Source: Adhaeribacter rhizoryzae
Lineage (GTDB): Bacteria > Bacteroidota > Bacteroidia > Cytophagales > Hymenobacteraceae
Direction of reading: 5' to 3'
NCBI RefSeq assembly: GCF_008629685.1
Contig: NZ_VWSF01000014.1
Span: forward strand, 96,579 to 160,578
DNA: 64,000 nucleotides
Shown: positions 17,520 to 25,919 of the stretch, piece after piece
How positions within the stretch are numbered: the stretch's first letter is position 1
Layout of the letters: the number at the start of each line of letters is the position of its first letter
Position numbers and translations under genes: made by a program
Notes under the pieces: generated by a model
What the model was told of the DNA's origin: nothing
What the model saw: only the letters and a program-made list of their open reading frames with translations
The model's database searches: none

Positions 17520-17584
17520 GCTTTTACAGAGCTTTCGGTATAAAGTGAATGTAGTAACTAAAATATTAAACTCGTGGAGTAAGC

Positions 17585-20416
17585 TTATAATTTTTCCTTC
17601 AAAAACCTAGCAGTCTGGTTATCTTTTAGTTTCACCATTTCTTCCGGGGTGCCTTCGAATAATAAATGCCCGCCGTTTAAGCCGCCTTCAGGGCCCATGT
17701 CAATAATCCAGTCGGCGCACTTAATAATATCCATGTTGTGCTCAATTATTAGTACCGAGTTGCCTTTATCAATCAGGGCGTTAATGGCAGTAAGCAGTTT
17801 GCTGATATCGTGGAAGTGCAGACCGGTAGAAGGCTCGTCGAAGATAAAAAGAATATTCTCGGAATGTGCGGTAGCGCCTTTGGTTAAGAACGAAGCTAAT
17901 TTTACCCGCTGCGCTTCGCCGCCACTGAGCGTGTTCGACGATTGCCCTAACCGGATGTAACCTAAACCTACATCATCGAGCGGTCTTAGTTTTTCGGCTA
18001 CTTTGGGTTGGTCTTTAAAGAAACCAATGCTATCGGCAATGGTCATGTCCAGCACTTCGGCAATATTTTTATCCTGGTATTTTACGTCCAGAATATCCTG
18101 CTTAAACTTTTGGCCATTGCAGCTTTCGCACTTGAGGTAAATATCGGCCATAAATTGCATTTCTATTTTTACCTGACCTTCGCCCTGACACACTTCGCAG
18201 CGGCCGCCTTCAATATTAAACGAAAAATGCGACGGCTTAAAACCGCGAGCTTTGGCTAAAGGCTGGTCGGCAAAAAGAGTGCGGATGCTGTCGTAGGCTT
18301 TGACGTAAGTAACCGGGTTCGACCGCGACGACTTGCCAATTGGGTTCTGATCCACAAATTCTATGTGCGCCACTTTGGAATAATCGCCTTGTATTTTATC
18401 GAACTTGCCAGTAGCATCGGAGTGGCCGCCCAATATTTTGGTTAGCGCCGGGTGCAATATTTTTTTTACCAGCGTCGATTTACCGGAGCCGCTCACACCG
18501 GTTATTACCGTCATGACATCGAGCGGAAACTTAACGCTCACGTTTTTGAGGTTGTTTTCGCGGGCACCTAATATTTCTACGGCGTTGCGCCATTTGCGGC
18601 GTTGGGCCGGCACTGGTACTTCTAACTTGCCGCTTAAATATTTGCCCGTGTAGGTCTGCGCTGTTTTTACAATATCGTCGTAAGTTCCCTGGAACATGAG
18701 GTTACCGCCCCCTGTACCCGCTTCCGGCCCGATGTCAATAATCTGGTCGGCGATTTCCATCATTTTTTCTTCGTGCTCCACCACAATTACGGTGTTACCC
18801 ATTTGCTGCAAAGAGCGCAGTACACCAATCAGTTGCTCGGCATCACGCGGGTGCAAACCAATGCTGGGTTCATCCAGAATATACATAGAACCCACCAACG
18901 CACTCCCCAACGAAGTAGCCAAATTTATCCGCTGCGACTCTCCGCCCGACAAGGTAGAAGAAAGCCGGTTTAGCGTTAAATAACCTAAGCCAACGCGCAC
19001 TAGGTAACTCAGGCGGTTGGTAATTTCAATAGCTAAGCGGTCGGCTACCGCCGTTTCGTGGGCATCCAGTTCTATATGCTGAAAAAATTCGAGTACGCCG
19101 GTTACAGGTTTCAGCAATAAATCGGTAATACTCTGGCCGTTTATTTTTACGTAAGAGGCATCTTTGCGCAAGCGGGTTCCCCGGCAGTCGGGGCAAGTAG
19201 TGCGGCCGCGGTAGCGGCTCAGCATTACGCGGTATTGTATTTTGTGCGTTTGGGTTTGTATGTGGTCGAAGAAGGCGTTCAGGCCATCAAAATATTCATT
19301 GCCGGTCCAGAGGAGTTGCTGTTGTTCTTCGGTAAGTTCATTAAAAGGCCGGTGAATCGGGAAATCGAACAGAATACCATTTTTGATGAGCGGCTTTTGC
19401 CATTCGCTTTGCTTTTCGGTCCGCCACGGTGCAATAGCCCCTTCGTACACCGACAAACTTTTATCCGGAATAACTAAATCGTCGTCGATGCCCAGCACGG
19501 TACCAAAACCTTCGCAGCGCTGGCAAGCCCCGTAAGGGTTGTTAAAGCTGAAAAAATTTACGTTGGGCTCTTCAAACACCATTCCGTCGAGCTCAAACCG
19601 GTCGGAGAATACGCGGGTTTCTTCGCCAAAAATCACGTGGCACTCGCCGTGGCCTTCGAAGAATGCGGTTTGCACCGAATCGGAAATCCGAAACTGCAAA
19701 TCTTCGTCGTCCGGGCGTATTACGGCCCGATCTATTAAAATAAATACCTGACCGGTAATATTAACGGCCCCACCGGCTAGTAAATCTTCGATAAACAATA
19801 CCTGGCCATTGGCAAATATTCTGGAATAACCTTTTTGCAGGAGTAAATCTAATTCTTTGGCTAGGTCGCGGCCATCCAGCACTTGCAGCGGCGCCAGAAT
19901 CATCACCCGCGCGCCATCTTCGAGGCTAAAAATAAAATCGACCACATCGCTCACCGAATTTTTCCTGACCTGCTGCCCCGAAACTGGCGAAATGGTGCGG
20001 CCAATACGCGCGTACAATAATTTCAGGTAATCGTAAATTTCGGTGCTGGTGCCTACGGTAGAGCGGTTATTTTTAATACTCACCTTTTGCTCAATGGCAA
20101 TGGCCGGACTAATGCCCCGAATATAATCGACATCGGGTTTATCCATGCGGCCCAAAAACTGGCGGGCGTAAGAGCTTAAACTTTCTACGTACATGCGCTG
20201 GCCTTCGGCGTAAAGCGTATCAAAAGCCAGCGACGATTTGCCGGAACCCGAGAGGCCGGTAACCACAATAAATTTATTGCGCGGCAAGGCCACGCTCAGG
20301 TTCTTTAAATTATGTACCCGCGCGTTTTTTATTAGAATAAATTGCTTCGGGTCTAGGGAATCTATAATATTATTATCGGTATGTGAGGTCATGCTATTAG
20401 GTTGGTCCAAAACCAT
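17585..20416 (-). CDS. uvrA: Excinuclease ABC subunit UvrA
   Basis: DNA damage-recognition ATPase of nucleotide excision repair; UvrA dimers load UvrB at lesions. 943 residues with two ABC ATPase halves: Walker [13 protein letters not shown] (about residue 54) and [11 protein letters not shown] (about 650), signature LSGGESQRI and LSGGEAQRV, and Walker B ILDEPS and FDEPSTGLH. Zinc-finger cysteines are seen in CQRCEGFG...CPDCRGTRL and CEVCQGEG...CESCNGQK. The full length and UvrB-binding region indicate UvrA1 rather than the short UvrA2. Start is the ATG at 20416; an ATG eight codons later is possible. A TAAATTTG box on the minus strand (20461-20468) is a fair -7 promoter element about 45 bases upstream. 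Confidence 0.97.
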   Translation of the reverse strand: MVLDQPNSMTSHTDNNIIDSLDPKQFILIKNARVHNLKNLSVALPRNKFIVVTGLSGSGKSSLAFDTLYAEGQRMYVESLSSYARQFLGRMDKPDVDYIRGISPAIAIEQKVSIKNNRSTVGTSTEIYDYLKLLYARIGRTISPVSGQQVRKNSVSDVVDFIFSLEDGARVMILAPLQVLDGRDLAKELDLLLQKGYSRIFANGQVLFIEDLLAGGAVNITGQVFILIDRAVIRPDDEDLQFRISDSVQTAFFEGHGECHVIFGEETRVFSDRFELDGMVFEEPNVNFFSFNNPYGACQRCEGFGTVLGIDDDLVIPDKSLSVYEGAIAPWRTEKQSEWQKPLIKNGILFDFPIHRPFNELTEEQQQLLWTGNEYFDGLNAFFDHIQTQTHKIQYRVMLSRYRGRTTCPDCRGTRLRKDASYVKINGQSITDLLLKPVTGVLEFFQHIELDAHETAVADRLAIEITNRLSYLVRVGLGYLTLNRLSSTLSGGESQRINLATSLGSALVGSMYILDEPSIGLHPRDAEQLIGVLRSLQQMGNTVIVVEHEEKMMEIADQIIDIGPEAGTGGGNLMFQGTYDDIVKTAQTYTGKYLSGKLEVPVPAQRRKWRNAVEILGARENNLKNVSVKFPLDVMTVITGVSGSGKSTLVKKILHPALTKILGGHSDATGKFDKIQGDYSKVAHIEFVDQNPIGKSSRSNPVTYVKAYDSIRTLFADQPLAKARGFKPSHFSFNIEGGRCEVCQGEGQVKIEMQFMADIYLKCESCNGQKFKQDILDVKYQDKNIAEVLDMTIADSIGFFKDQPKVAEKLRPLDDVGLGYIRLGQSSNTLSGGEAQRVKLASFLTKGATAHSENILFIFDEPSTGLHFHDISKLLTAINALIDKGNSVLIIEHNMDIIKCADWIIDMGPEGGLNGGHLLFEGTPEEMVKLKDNQTARFLKEKL

Positions 20417-20634
20417 TCTATCCGTAACAAAAATTACGGCGAAAAGATTGATTTCGGGCGCAAATTTACGAAGACATTACCGGAATAAGAAGCATTGCTC
20501 TTTGCTGTTAGGTTTACCTTCCTGAAAAACAACTAAATACCTTAAACTTCTGCGGCATTGGCTAGCATTTGTAACGCAGTTTTTTTTAATTCGTAAGCAG
20601 TAAGTCATTCACTATTTAAACCAACATAAAAACT

Positions 20635-20778
20635 ATGGGTAAAGGAGATAAAAAATCCAGAAAAGGTAAATTAGTCAAAGGTTCATTTGGCAATAGCCGT
20701 CCGCATAAAACAGTTAAAAAAGCCAGCGAAAAACCTGCAACCACCAAACCTACTGCCGCTACTGCTGCTGCCAAGTAG
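20635..20778 (+). CDS. thx: 30S ribosomal protein bTHX family
   Basis: A 47-residue, very basic protein starting MGKGDKKSRKGKLVKGSFG. The N-terminal half matches bTHX (Thx), a small ribosomal protein at the head of the 30S subunit in Thermus and in Bacteroidetes, whose consensus is MGKGD(K/R)(K/R)(T/S)(K/R)(K/R)GK. The Ala/Thr-rich C-terminal tail is a lineage-specific extension. A terminator follows 24 bases after the stop. It lies between uvrA (opposite strand) and the accessory region. Confidence 0.85.
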   Translation: MGKGDKKSRKGKLVKGSFGNSRPHKTVKKASEKPATTKPTAATAAAK

Positions 20779-20802
20779 CCACTATTTTCTTTTGATAAAT
20801 TC

Positions 20803-20840
20803 AAAACCCTCCTTGTTTACCGGGAGGGTTTCTTTTTTTT
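20803..20840 (+). terminator. Terminator of the bTHX gene
   Basis: AAACCCTCC pairs with GGAGGGTTT (10-nt loop), followed by a tract of eight T. It sits 25 bases past the bTHX stop and marks the left edge of the accessory region. Confidence 0.9.
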
Positions 20841-21031
20841 AGCTGTTATGCAAGTATACTCTTGGGTCGGCAGAATTTCCATATCAATATTTTTTCAGAG
20901 ACTTTCTTTTCTTTATACTTATTTTCTATATATTATAGTCGTTATTCCGGTTCCGGTTATTTGTTGATTTTGGCTGGATAAACGGAATAAACTCTGTTTA
21001 CCCAGTTGTTGGGCGTAAACAAAATGTTAAA

Positions 21032-21499
21032 ATGAAGCACCAGAAAATAATAGAAACTATTGGAGCAACAACCTCATTATCTATAGGGCTGCCAATGGGA
21101 ATTGCTGCAATGGTTTTATTTGCACTTTATTCTGTTATGATAACAGGAGAAAGTATGTTCCTATTTGGCTGGTTCTTTAGCAACACCTATTCAACTTTAG
21201 CATTACTGATGGCTTTCATCATAATTCTCTACTTCGCTGGTAAGATGCTTGCAAGAGACATTTATGCGAAAAAAGATAGAATAAGGGTAACATTTAAATA
21301 CTCAATTCTTGTAAATTCTATTATTTGGCCAGCTTTTTTTGTTGTACATTTAATTACAAAAAAAGTATTTGACCTAGGTTTTGGAGTAATTACACCTTTA
21401 ACTTTAGCCGTGATTTCAATCTTGTTTACTCCTTTTACTGTGGGGTTATTAATTCATAAAGCTGTAGCAAAAAAAATAAAAAATATCCTCGCCCAATAA
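21032..21499 (+). CDS. Unknown four-helix membrane protein
   Basis: 155 residues; no family recognised. Four hydrophobic segments (about residues 15-40, 47-68, 85-110 and 117-140) suggest a four-helix inner-membrane protein. There is a short polar N-terminus (KHQKIIETIG) and a basic C-terminus (HKAVAKKIKNILAQ), fitting inside-positive topology. AT-rich codons differ from the housekeeping genes nearby. It is the first gene of the accessory run; GTTGGGC lies 18 bases before its start. Confidence 0.65.
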   Translation: MKHQKIIETIGATTSLSIGLPMGIAAMVLFALYSVMITGESMFLFGWFFSNTYSTLALLMAFIIILYFAGKMLARDIYAKKDRIRVTFKYSILVNSIIWPAFFVVHLITKKVFDLGFGVITPLTLAVISILFTPFTVGLLIHKAVAKKIKNILAQ

Positions 21500-21568
21500 G
21501 GCGCATAAGCCAAATCACAGCCGACGACCTTGCAAGCTGTTTACACGAGACCGTTAGCTTCAATAAAA

Positions 21569-21955
21569 ATGATAACAGAAATAATATTAACAATTCTAGG
21601 AGTTTGTTTTATAATCGGAGGATTGATAAAAATCCGAGATAATAATTATTTAAAAAGCAGTGGAATAAAAGTGAAGGGTATAGTTTATTCATTAGAGCAA
21701 AGGAAAAACCTTTATTATCCAATAGTAAGATTTCGGACAAAAGAAGATATTTGGATAACCAAAGAGTTAGGTATTGGGTCTAACCCATCACATTACCCTG
21801 AGGGTACACAGGTAGATTTGATTTATAATCCCGAAAATCCAGAAATCGTAGATTTGGATTCTTACACAAGTTTGATACTAGCGCCAAGATTGTTTGTTAT
21901 AATCGGCACAGGTTTGATAGCTTATATTTTCCTATCCTTGTTTGACATGATTTAA
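21569..21955 (+). CDS. DUF3592 domain membrane protein
   Basis: 128 residues from the ATG at 21569; the 14 residues encoded upstream read through the junction sequence and are unlikely. One N-terminal helix (ILTILGVCFIIGGLI), then a soluble domain with VKGIVYSLEQ, YYPIVRF and VDLIYNPENPEIVDLDSY, then a C-terminal helix. The pattern V.G.V...Y.P.V.F....G....Y.P..P is typical of DUF3592, a family found mainly as immunity-like or surface membrane proteins of unknown function. CCGTTAGC ends 10 bases before the start codon. Confidence 0.75.
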   Translation: MITEIILTILGVCFIIGGLIKIRDNNYLKSSGIKVKGIVYSLEQRKNLYYPIVRFRTKEDIWITKELGIGSNPSHYPEGTQVDLIYNPENPEIVDLDSYTSLILAPRLFVIIGTGLIAYIFLSLFDMI

Positions 21956-22036
21956 AAAATTTATTTAAGCCAGCAATATTACGGAACCCTTGTCCCACTA
22001 CTGGCTTTGCAAATACTAACCGTTTGCAGTAAACAA

Positions 22037-22764
22037 ATGAAAACAAGACTAATTTATCTTATACTGGCTTATTTGTCTATTATTCCTTCATTTGGACAGG
22101 AAGCACAGAAGTATTTTGAACAAATTAATAAATTAGTTGGCAAAGAAATCGTTTCAAGCAACTTGTATAACAAACTAGATAGCCTGCAAGCAAAAAAATA
22201 CCTTCAAGAAGCGGTATTTTGAAATATTTAGATAGAGATATAGATTTTGGATATAAGCACCAACGAATTAACATTCAAATCAATTTTGAAGATTTTCGTG
22301 TGGATTTATTAACAAGCAATGACTCTGTTCTTCTTTCTGTAATATCACACAATGATCACAAAAAGCTTCAATCAACTTATTACACAGAAGCTGCAGTCTT
22401 AAAATATTTAGGTTTAAGGAATGATTTTTATGGTTCAAATAAAAAAATAAAAGACTTGGAAGAAGAAATTTCATCCAATATTACCTATGCCTTTTATTGT
22501 GGTGATGGCTTACCAAAGACTAATGAAGGGAAGCACATTGAAAGATTGGTTAATACTAAAAGCATTAATAAGCTGAATGAAATGCTAAATAGTATAAATA
22601 TTGAAACTCAAACATATGGGGTTGCTGGGTTTGAAATGCTTTCTAAAAAGTTTGTCAAAATATCGAAAGAACAAAAAGAAATTATCAAATACATTAAAAG
22701 ACGGAATTCAGAGGTAGTTACTTGCAGCGGGTGTTTGACTGGATTAGTAGTAAAGATTTATTAA
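22037..22764 (+). pseudogene. Secreted hypothetical protein, apparently frameshifted
   Basis: The first ORF starts MKTRLIYLILAYLSIIPSFG (signal peptide) and stops at 22220-22222. A second ORF continues directly in another frame (22219-22764, opening with TTG) and ends in CSGCLTGLVVKIY. Reading across the stop, adding one T in the TTTTGAAA run at about 22216 would give AVFLKYLDRDID, a continuous sequence. So this is probably one gene of about 240 residues with a one-base loss, or a sequencing error. The protein family is not recognised. CCGTTTGCA lies 8 bases before the start. Confidence 0.6.
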
Positions 22765-22829
22765 GACGTCGACTGTTAACAATAGCTAAACAACAATAAA
22801 CCGCTAATAAAAAACCATAAATATTAATT

Positions 22830-23387
22830 ATGAACAGGATTGAAGTTCCCCTAAGCAAGAAAAAGATCTTGCTGTTAGTGCTTGGCTCAATTGCCTTTGT
22901 AATCTTTGGAATACTTTTTATACTAAATCCTGAAACTTTTGTGTCTCCTATTTTCCGAAACCCTCAGATATTAAGAATTATAGGAATAGCAGCCGTTATA
23001 TTTTTTAGCGCAACAGGTATCTACGGATTTAGAAAGCTGTTTGACCAAAAAATTGGGCTTATCGTTGATGAGCATGGCATAACGGATTATACAAATGCAT
23101 CGAGCGTTGGACTAATTGATTGGGCAGACATTACCGGTATAGAAACCGAAGAAGTAATGTCAACAAAATTCTTGCTCATTTTCACTATAAATCCGGATAA
23201 ATATTTAGAAAGAGTAAAAGGATTTAAGCGAAAGCTTATGCAGGGGAATATGAAAATGTATGGAACGCCGTTGGCGATAACTTCTACTACTTTAAATTAT
23301 AATTTTAATGACTTAGAAAAGCTTCTCAAAAACAGGCTACTTGAACAAAAGGGGACGAGCCTTAAGAATCGCAATAATCTGTGTTAG
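22830..23387 (+). CDS. STM3941-family membrane protein
   Basis: 185 residues with two N-terminal membrane helices (about residues 12-32 and 45-62), followed by a soluble domain: IGLIVDEHGITDYTNASSVGLIDWADITGIE, FLLIFTINPDKYLER and TPLAITSTTLNYNFNDL. The order of two helices plus a PH-like domain with IVDEHGITD matches the STM3941 family, of unknown function. Possible overlap of 47 bases with the next degenerate gene. Codon use is AT-rich like its neighbours. Confidence 0.7.
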   Translation: MNRIEVPLSKKKILLLVLGSIAFVIFGILFILNPETFVSPIFRNPQILRIIGIAAVIFFSATGIYGFRKLFDQKIGLIVDEHGITDYTNASSVGLIDWADITGIETEEVMSTKFLLIFTINPDKYLERVKGFKRKLMQGNMKMYGTPLAITSTTLNYNFNDLEKLLKNRLLEQKGTSLKNRNNLC

Positions 23388-23616
23388 CTTTGCGATTTTA
23401 ACCGTTTGTTCGGTTTATCCAGCTGACCTTTTTTACAGAGACTTGTCTTTATTAGGACTTATAATTACATTCCCGGTTTCAATAATAAGTTTTGGCTATA
23501 GATATGCCGATTCAGAATCTCTGTAGCTTGTATTTATTATTCAATTTGTAATGTTCATTTTAACTTTTTGGGTGCTAAGCAAATTTATAAAGGACAAAAA
23601 AGTTGAAAGCGAATAA
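23341..23616 (+). pseudogene. Small membrane-protein gene interrupted by an in-frame TAG
   Basis: The frame opens with TTG at 23341 and encodes RALRIAIICVSFAILTVCSVYPADLFYRDLSLLGLIITFPVSIISFGYRYADSESL, then a TAG at 23524-23526. The same frame continues to a TAA at 23614-23616 with a third hydrophobic segment (LVFIIQFVMFILTFWVL) and a lysine-rich end. This looks like a three-helix membrane protein broken by a stop, or two fragments. It overlaps the end of the STM3941 gene by 47 bases, which suggests that the true start is elsewhere or already lost. Confidence 0.5.
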
Positions 23617-23627
23617 ATTTAATTCTC

Positions 23628-23757
23628 TTAACAACGGCTTCAAGCATTTGCGGGAAAGATGGTAATGGAAAGCTTAGTGCTTTTTATTTATTTTAGTTCC
23701 GGCTGAAAGAATATTGCAAGTTAACTGCAACTGCTTAAATCCATGAACCATTGGCAG
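23628..23757. repeat. Long imperfect palindrome at a gene-cassette-like junction
   Basis: Starts cttaacaacgg and ends aaccattggcag. The internal TTCAAGCATTTGCGG and CTGCAACTGCTTAA are inverted partners, so the RNA or single strand could fold into an imperfect hairpin. It fills most of the 208-base gap before the antitoxin gene. The opening TTAACAACGG and the closing CCRTTGG are similar to what I remember of other Bacteroidetes intergenic elements, but this is not tested. Confidence 0.45.
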
Positions 23758-23824
23758 TAATTTTGAGTAGAAATATTGAATTGACTACAATATTCGTTAT
23801 AAAACTATAAAGCGTAGAAATATT

Positions 23825-24052
23825 ATGACCAGACAAGTTTTGATACAACAGACCATTGATCATCTATCTAAGCTTCCTGACCAAAAAATAAAAGAAGTAT
23901 CCGACTTTGCGGAGTTCTTGTTAAGTAAGTTAGAAGAAGGACTCTTAACAGAAGGAATCAAGAAGCTGACAACGGATTCAAAATCATTCCAGTTTCTGGA
24001 AGATGAAGAAGATTTATACACGGAAGCTGATTTAAAAGAAAAGTATAAGTGA
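23825..24052 (+). CDS. Antitoxin, DUF2281/VapB-like, partner of a MazF-type toxin
   Basis: 75 residues. The N-terminal part (RQVLIQQTIDHLSKLPDQKIKEVSDFAEFLLSKLEE) is a helical dimerisation region typical of DUF2281-like antitoxins. The acidic C-terminus (FLEDEEDLYTEADLKEKYK) is the likely toxin-binding tail. The stop codon overlaps the GTG start of the downstream toxin (24049), so translation is coupled. The antitoxin probably autoregulates the pair. Assignment rests on size, pairing and motif, not on a known structure. Confidence 0.75.
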   Translation: MTRQVLIQQTIDHLSKLPDQKIKEVSDFAEFLLSKLEEGLLTEGIKKLTTDSKSFQFLEDEEDLYTEADLKEKYK

Positions 24053-24372
24053 GAAAAGGCGATATTTTACTTATACCGTTTCCTTTTACAGATTTAACGG
24101 GGCAGAAAAACAGACCTGCCCTGGTTTTAGTTACGACAGATACAGACATTACAGTAGCTTTTATCACTTCTCAGATAAAGTGGCAGGAAGAGCACGATTT
24201 AAAACTTGAGCCATCTGCCAAAAATGGCCTCAAAAAGACTTCTCTGGTAAGGCTTAGCAAATTAGCTACCATTAACAACGAGTTGCTGATTGGGAAATTA
24301 GGTAATCTGATTGAAGCAGATATTCAGCAGTTGAATAAAAACTTAATTAAGCTATTTCAACTAGAGAAGTAA
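24049..24372 (+). CDS. MazF/PemK-family endoribonuclease toxin
   Basis: 107 residues starting GTG at 24049. Motif RKGDILLIPFPFTDLTGQKNRPALVLV is the classic MazF/PemK N-terminus (KGDI.L..F.PF.D..G.KNRPALV), and SLVRLSKLATINNELLIGKLG corresponds to the conserved S.VRL.K...I.......GK(L/I)G block. Such toxins cleave RNA and stop growth when the antitoxin is lost. Directly coupled to the antitoxin gene by a 4-base overlap. Placement in a cassette-like array fits stabilising toxin-antitoxin genes in such regions. Confidence 0.88.
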   Translation: MRKGDILLIPFPFTDLTGQKNRPALVLVTTDTDITVAFITSQIKWQEEHDLKLEPSAKNGLKKTSLVRLSKLATINNELLIGKLGNLIEADIQQLNKNLIKLFQLEK

Positions 24373-24480
24373 AAAAACTCCTGCCAATGCTATGGCAACA
24401 CCTACTTCGAACAATGGCCTTCGCTGCCGCTGACATGAGCCCATTATGTGTAATTAACCTGAACAAAAACTAACAAAAAG

Positions 24481-25050
24481 ATGGCAAACGATTACTTAGA
24501 AAGTGTGCGGAAACAATTTGAGTATTACAAAATGCTCGGCGACAAAACCTTTTCGCAATTGCCGGACGATAAATTATTCTGGCAATATAACAACGAGAGT
24601 AACAGCATAGGTACCATCGTGAAACACCTCTGGGGAAATATGCTTTCGCGCTGGACAGACTTTTTAACCGCTGACGGTGAAAAAGATTGGCGCAACCGGG
24701 ATGCAGAATTCGAAAATGATATTAATAGCCGGGAAGAACTTTTAGCAAAATGGAATGAAGGTTGGTCTTGCCTGTTTAACGCCATAAATTCTTTAACTGC
24801 CGACGACCTTGACAAAATTATTTACATCAGGAATCAAGGACATACCGTAACCGAAGCCATAAACCGGCAACTGGCACATTATCCGTATCATGTTGGGCAA
24901 ATAGTTTTTTTAGGAAAAATGCTGGCAGAGAGCTGGGCTTCTTTGTCTATACCCAAAGGAAACTCCCAAACTTATAACGCAGAGAAATTTTCGAAGCCCA
25001 AACAAAAAGAACACTTTACCGACGAATTTTTCGGAGACAAAAAAGAATAA
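24481..25050 (+). CDS. DinB/DUF1572 family protein
   Basis: 189 residues of four-helix-bundle DinB type. The pattern of helices YLESVRKQFEYYKMLGDKTFSQLPDDKLFW, IVKHLWGNMLSRWTDFL, NSLTADDLD and INRQLAHYPYHVGQIVFLGKML fits the metal-binding His set (His in KHLWGN, His and His in LAHYPYHVGQ). DUF1572 proteins are paired with thiol transferase-like roles (bacillithiol S-transferase family), but the function is not established here. Last gene of the accessory run, 108 bases after the toxin. Confidence 0.75.
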   Translation: MANDYLESVRKQFEYYKMLGDKTFSQLPDDKLFWQYNNESNSIGTIVKHLWGNMLSRWTDFLTADGEKDWRNRDAEFENDINSREELLAKWNEGWSCLFNAINSLTADDLDKIIYIRNQGHTVTEAINRQLAHYPYHVGQIVFLGKMLAESWASLSIPKGNSQTYNAEKFSKPKQKEHFTDEFFGDKKE

Positions 25051-25203
25051 TTACCACATACCTAACCTCAGTGCCATTCTGCTATTTTTAACACATACCT
25101 ACACAATTTATTACTGGTAGTTTAGGCTATTCCACTATATTAGCGCGCCTGTTGGTTAATATTTAAGAACACCAACAGTAAAACCAAAGCGCTTAATTTT
25201 TAT

Positions 25204-25917
25204 ATGGTAATACACCTGATTTCGGGGCCTCGCAATATTTCTACGGCCTTGATGTATGCTTTTGCCCAGCGGCCCGACACCCGCGTGCTGGACGAGCCTT
25301 TTTACGGCTTTTACCTGCAACACACCGGACTGCACCACCCCGGCCGCGACGAAGTACTTAATACCCTGGAACCCGACCCAGCCAAAGTGTTTGCGTTAAT
25401 TGCGCAAGCCGGTCAGAAAAAAGAGCATGTATTTGTAAAAAATATGGGGCACCACCTGCAAGGGTTTAATTTTGACCAGATAAAAAATTACCGCAATGTG
25501 TTTTTAATTCGGGAGCCGGGCCAGATGCTGGTATCTTATGCCAAAGTGCGCGAATCGCCTACCTTGGATGATATTGGCCTGAAACACCAACAGGAAATAT
25601 TCTCCTGGCTGGAGGCCGAAGGCTGCCAACCGCTGGTGGTTGATGGCGATGCTATCCGGCAAAACCCAGCCGGCGTTTTAGCGCGTTTGTGCCAATCCCT
25701 GAATATTCCGTTTACTGAGGCCATGTTATCCTGGTCGGCCGGTGCCCGTCCCGAAGATGGTATCTGGGCTAAATATTGGTACAGCAATGTGCACCAATCA
25801 ACCGGGTTTGTACCGCCCACCGAAAATAATGCAGCAGTTCCGGCTCAATTACAGGACGTGTACGCCAGCGCCCTGCCCTATTACAATCTTTTAAAACAAA
25901 AAGCAATTACCGACTAG
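25204..25917 (+). CDS. Sulfotransferase-like P-loop protein, coupled to a class-IV aminotransferase
   Basis: 237 residues. The N-terminal VIHLISGPRNISTALMYAF has the shape of the PAPS 5'-phosphosulfate loop of sulfotransferases; FLIREPGQMLVSYAKVRES resembles the 3'-phosphate site (R...S). No signal peptide. The next gene (class-IV aminotransferase) starts 2 bases after the stop codon. In plants I recall a protein, annotated branched-chain aminotransferase-like, that carries a P-loop domain of this type fused to a class-IV aminotransferase, so the bacterial neighbours may be the split version. Substrate unknown. Assignment as a true sulfotransferase versus a related P-loop hydrolase is uncertain. 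Confidence 0.65.
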   Translation: MVIHLISGPRNISTALMYAFAQRPDTRVLDEPFYGFYLQHTGLHHPGRDEVLNTLEPDPAKVFALIAQAGQKKEHVFVKNMGHHLQGFNFDQIKNYRNVFLIREPGQMLVSYAKVRESPTLDDIGLKHQQEIFSWLEAEGCQPLVVDGDAIRQNPAGVLARLCQSLNIPFTEAMLSWSAGARPEDGIWAKYWYSNVHQSTGFVPPTENNAAVPAQLQDVYASALPYYNLLKQKAITD

Positions 25918-25919
25918 TT

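Larger units (their letters stand above)
20841..24480 (+). other. Accessory, AT-rich run of short same-strand genes with palindromic junctions
   Basis: Genes here are short, plus-strand, AT-rich and mostly of unknown function. The gaps share features: GTTGGGC at 21008-21014; CCGTTAGC at 21551-21558; CCGTTTGCA at 22020-22028 with AAGCCAG/CTGGCTT arms (21967-21973, 22001-22007); a long imperfect palindrome at 23628-23757 (TTAACAACGG ... AACCATTGGCAG); and a related junction about 24383-24450 ending CCCATTATGTG. Each sits just before the next start codon. This resembles a decayed cassette array, but no integrase is visible and the sites are not canonical attC. Confidence 0.4.

Noticed and set aside
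20616..20804. 62-codon minus-strand ORF over the bTHX gene
   Set aside because: It is antisense to the short bTHX gene, which has a clear family match on the plus strand.
20841..25080. Full integron
   Set aside because: No integrase gene and no canonical attC; only the weaker cassette-like description is kept.
25149..25178. CTGTTGGT/ACCAACAG stem before the sulfotransferase gene
   Set aside because: 8-bp arms with a 14-base loop and no terminator T run; too weak to call.
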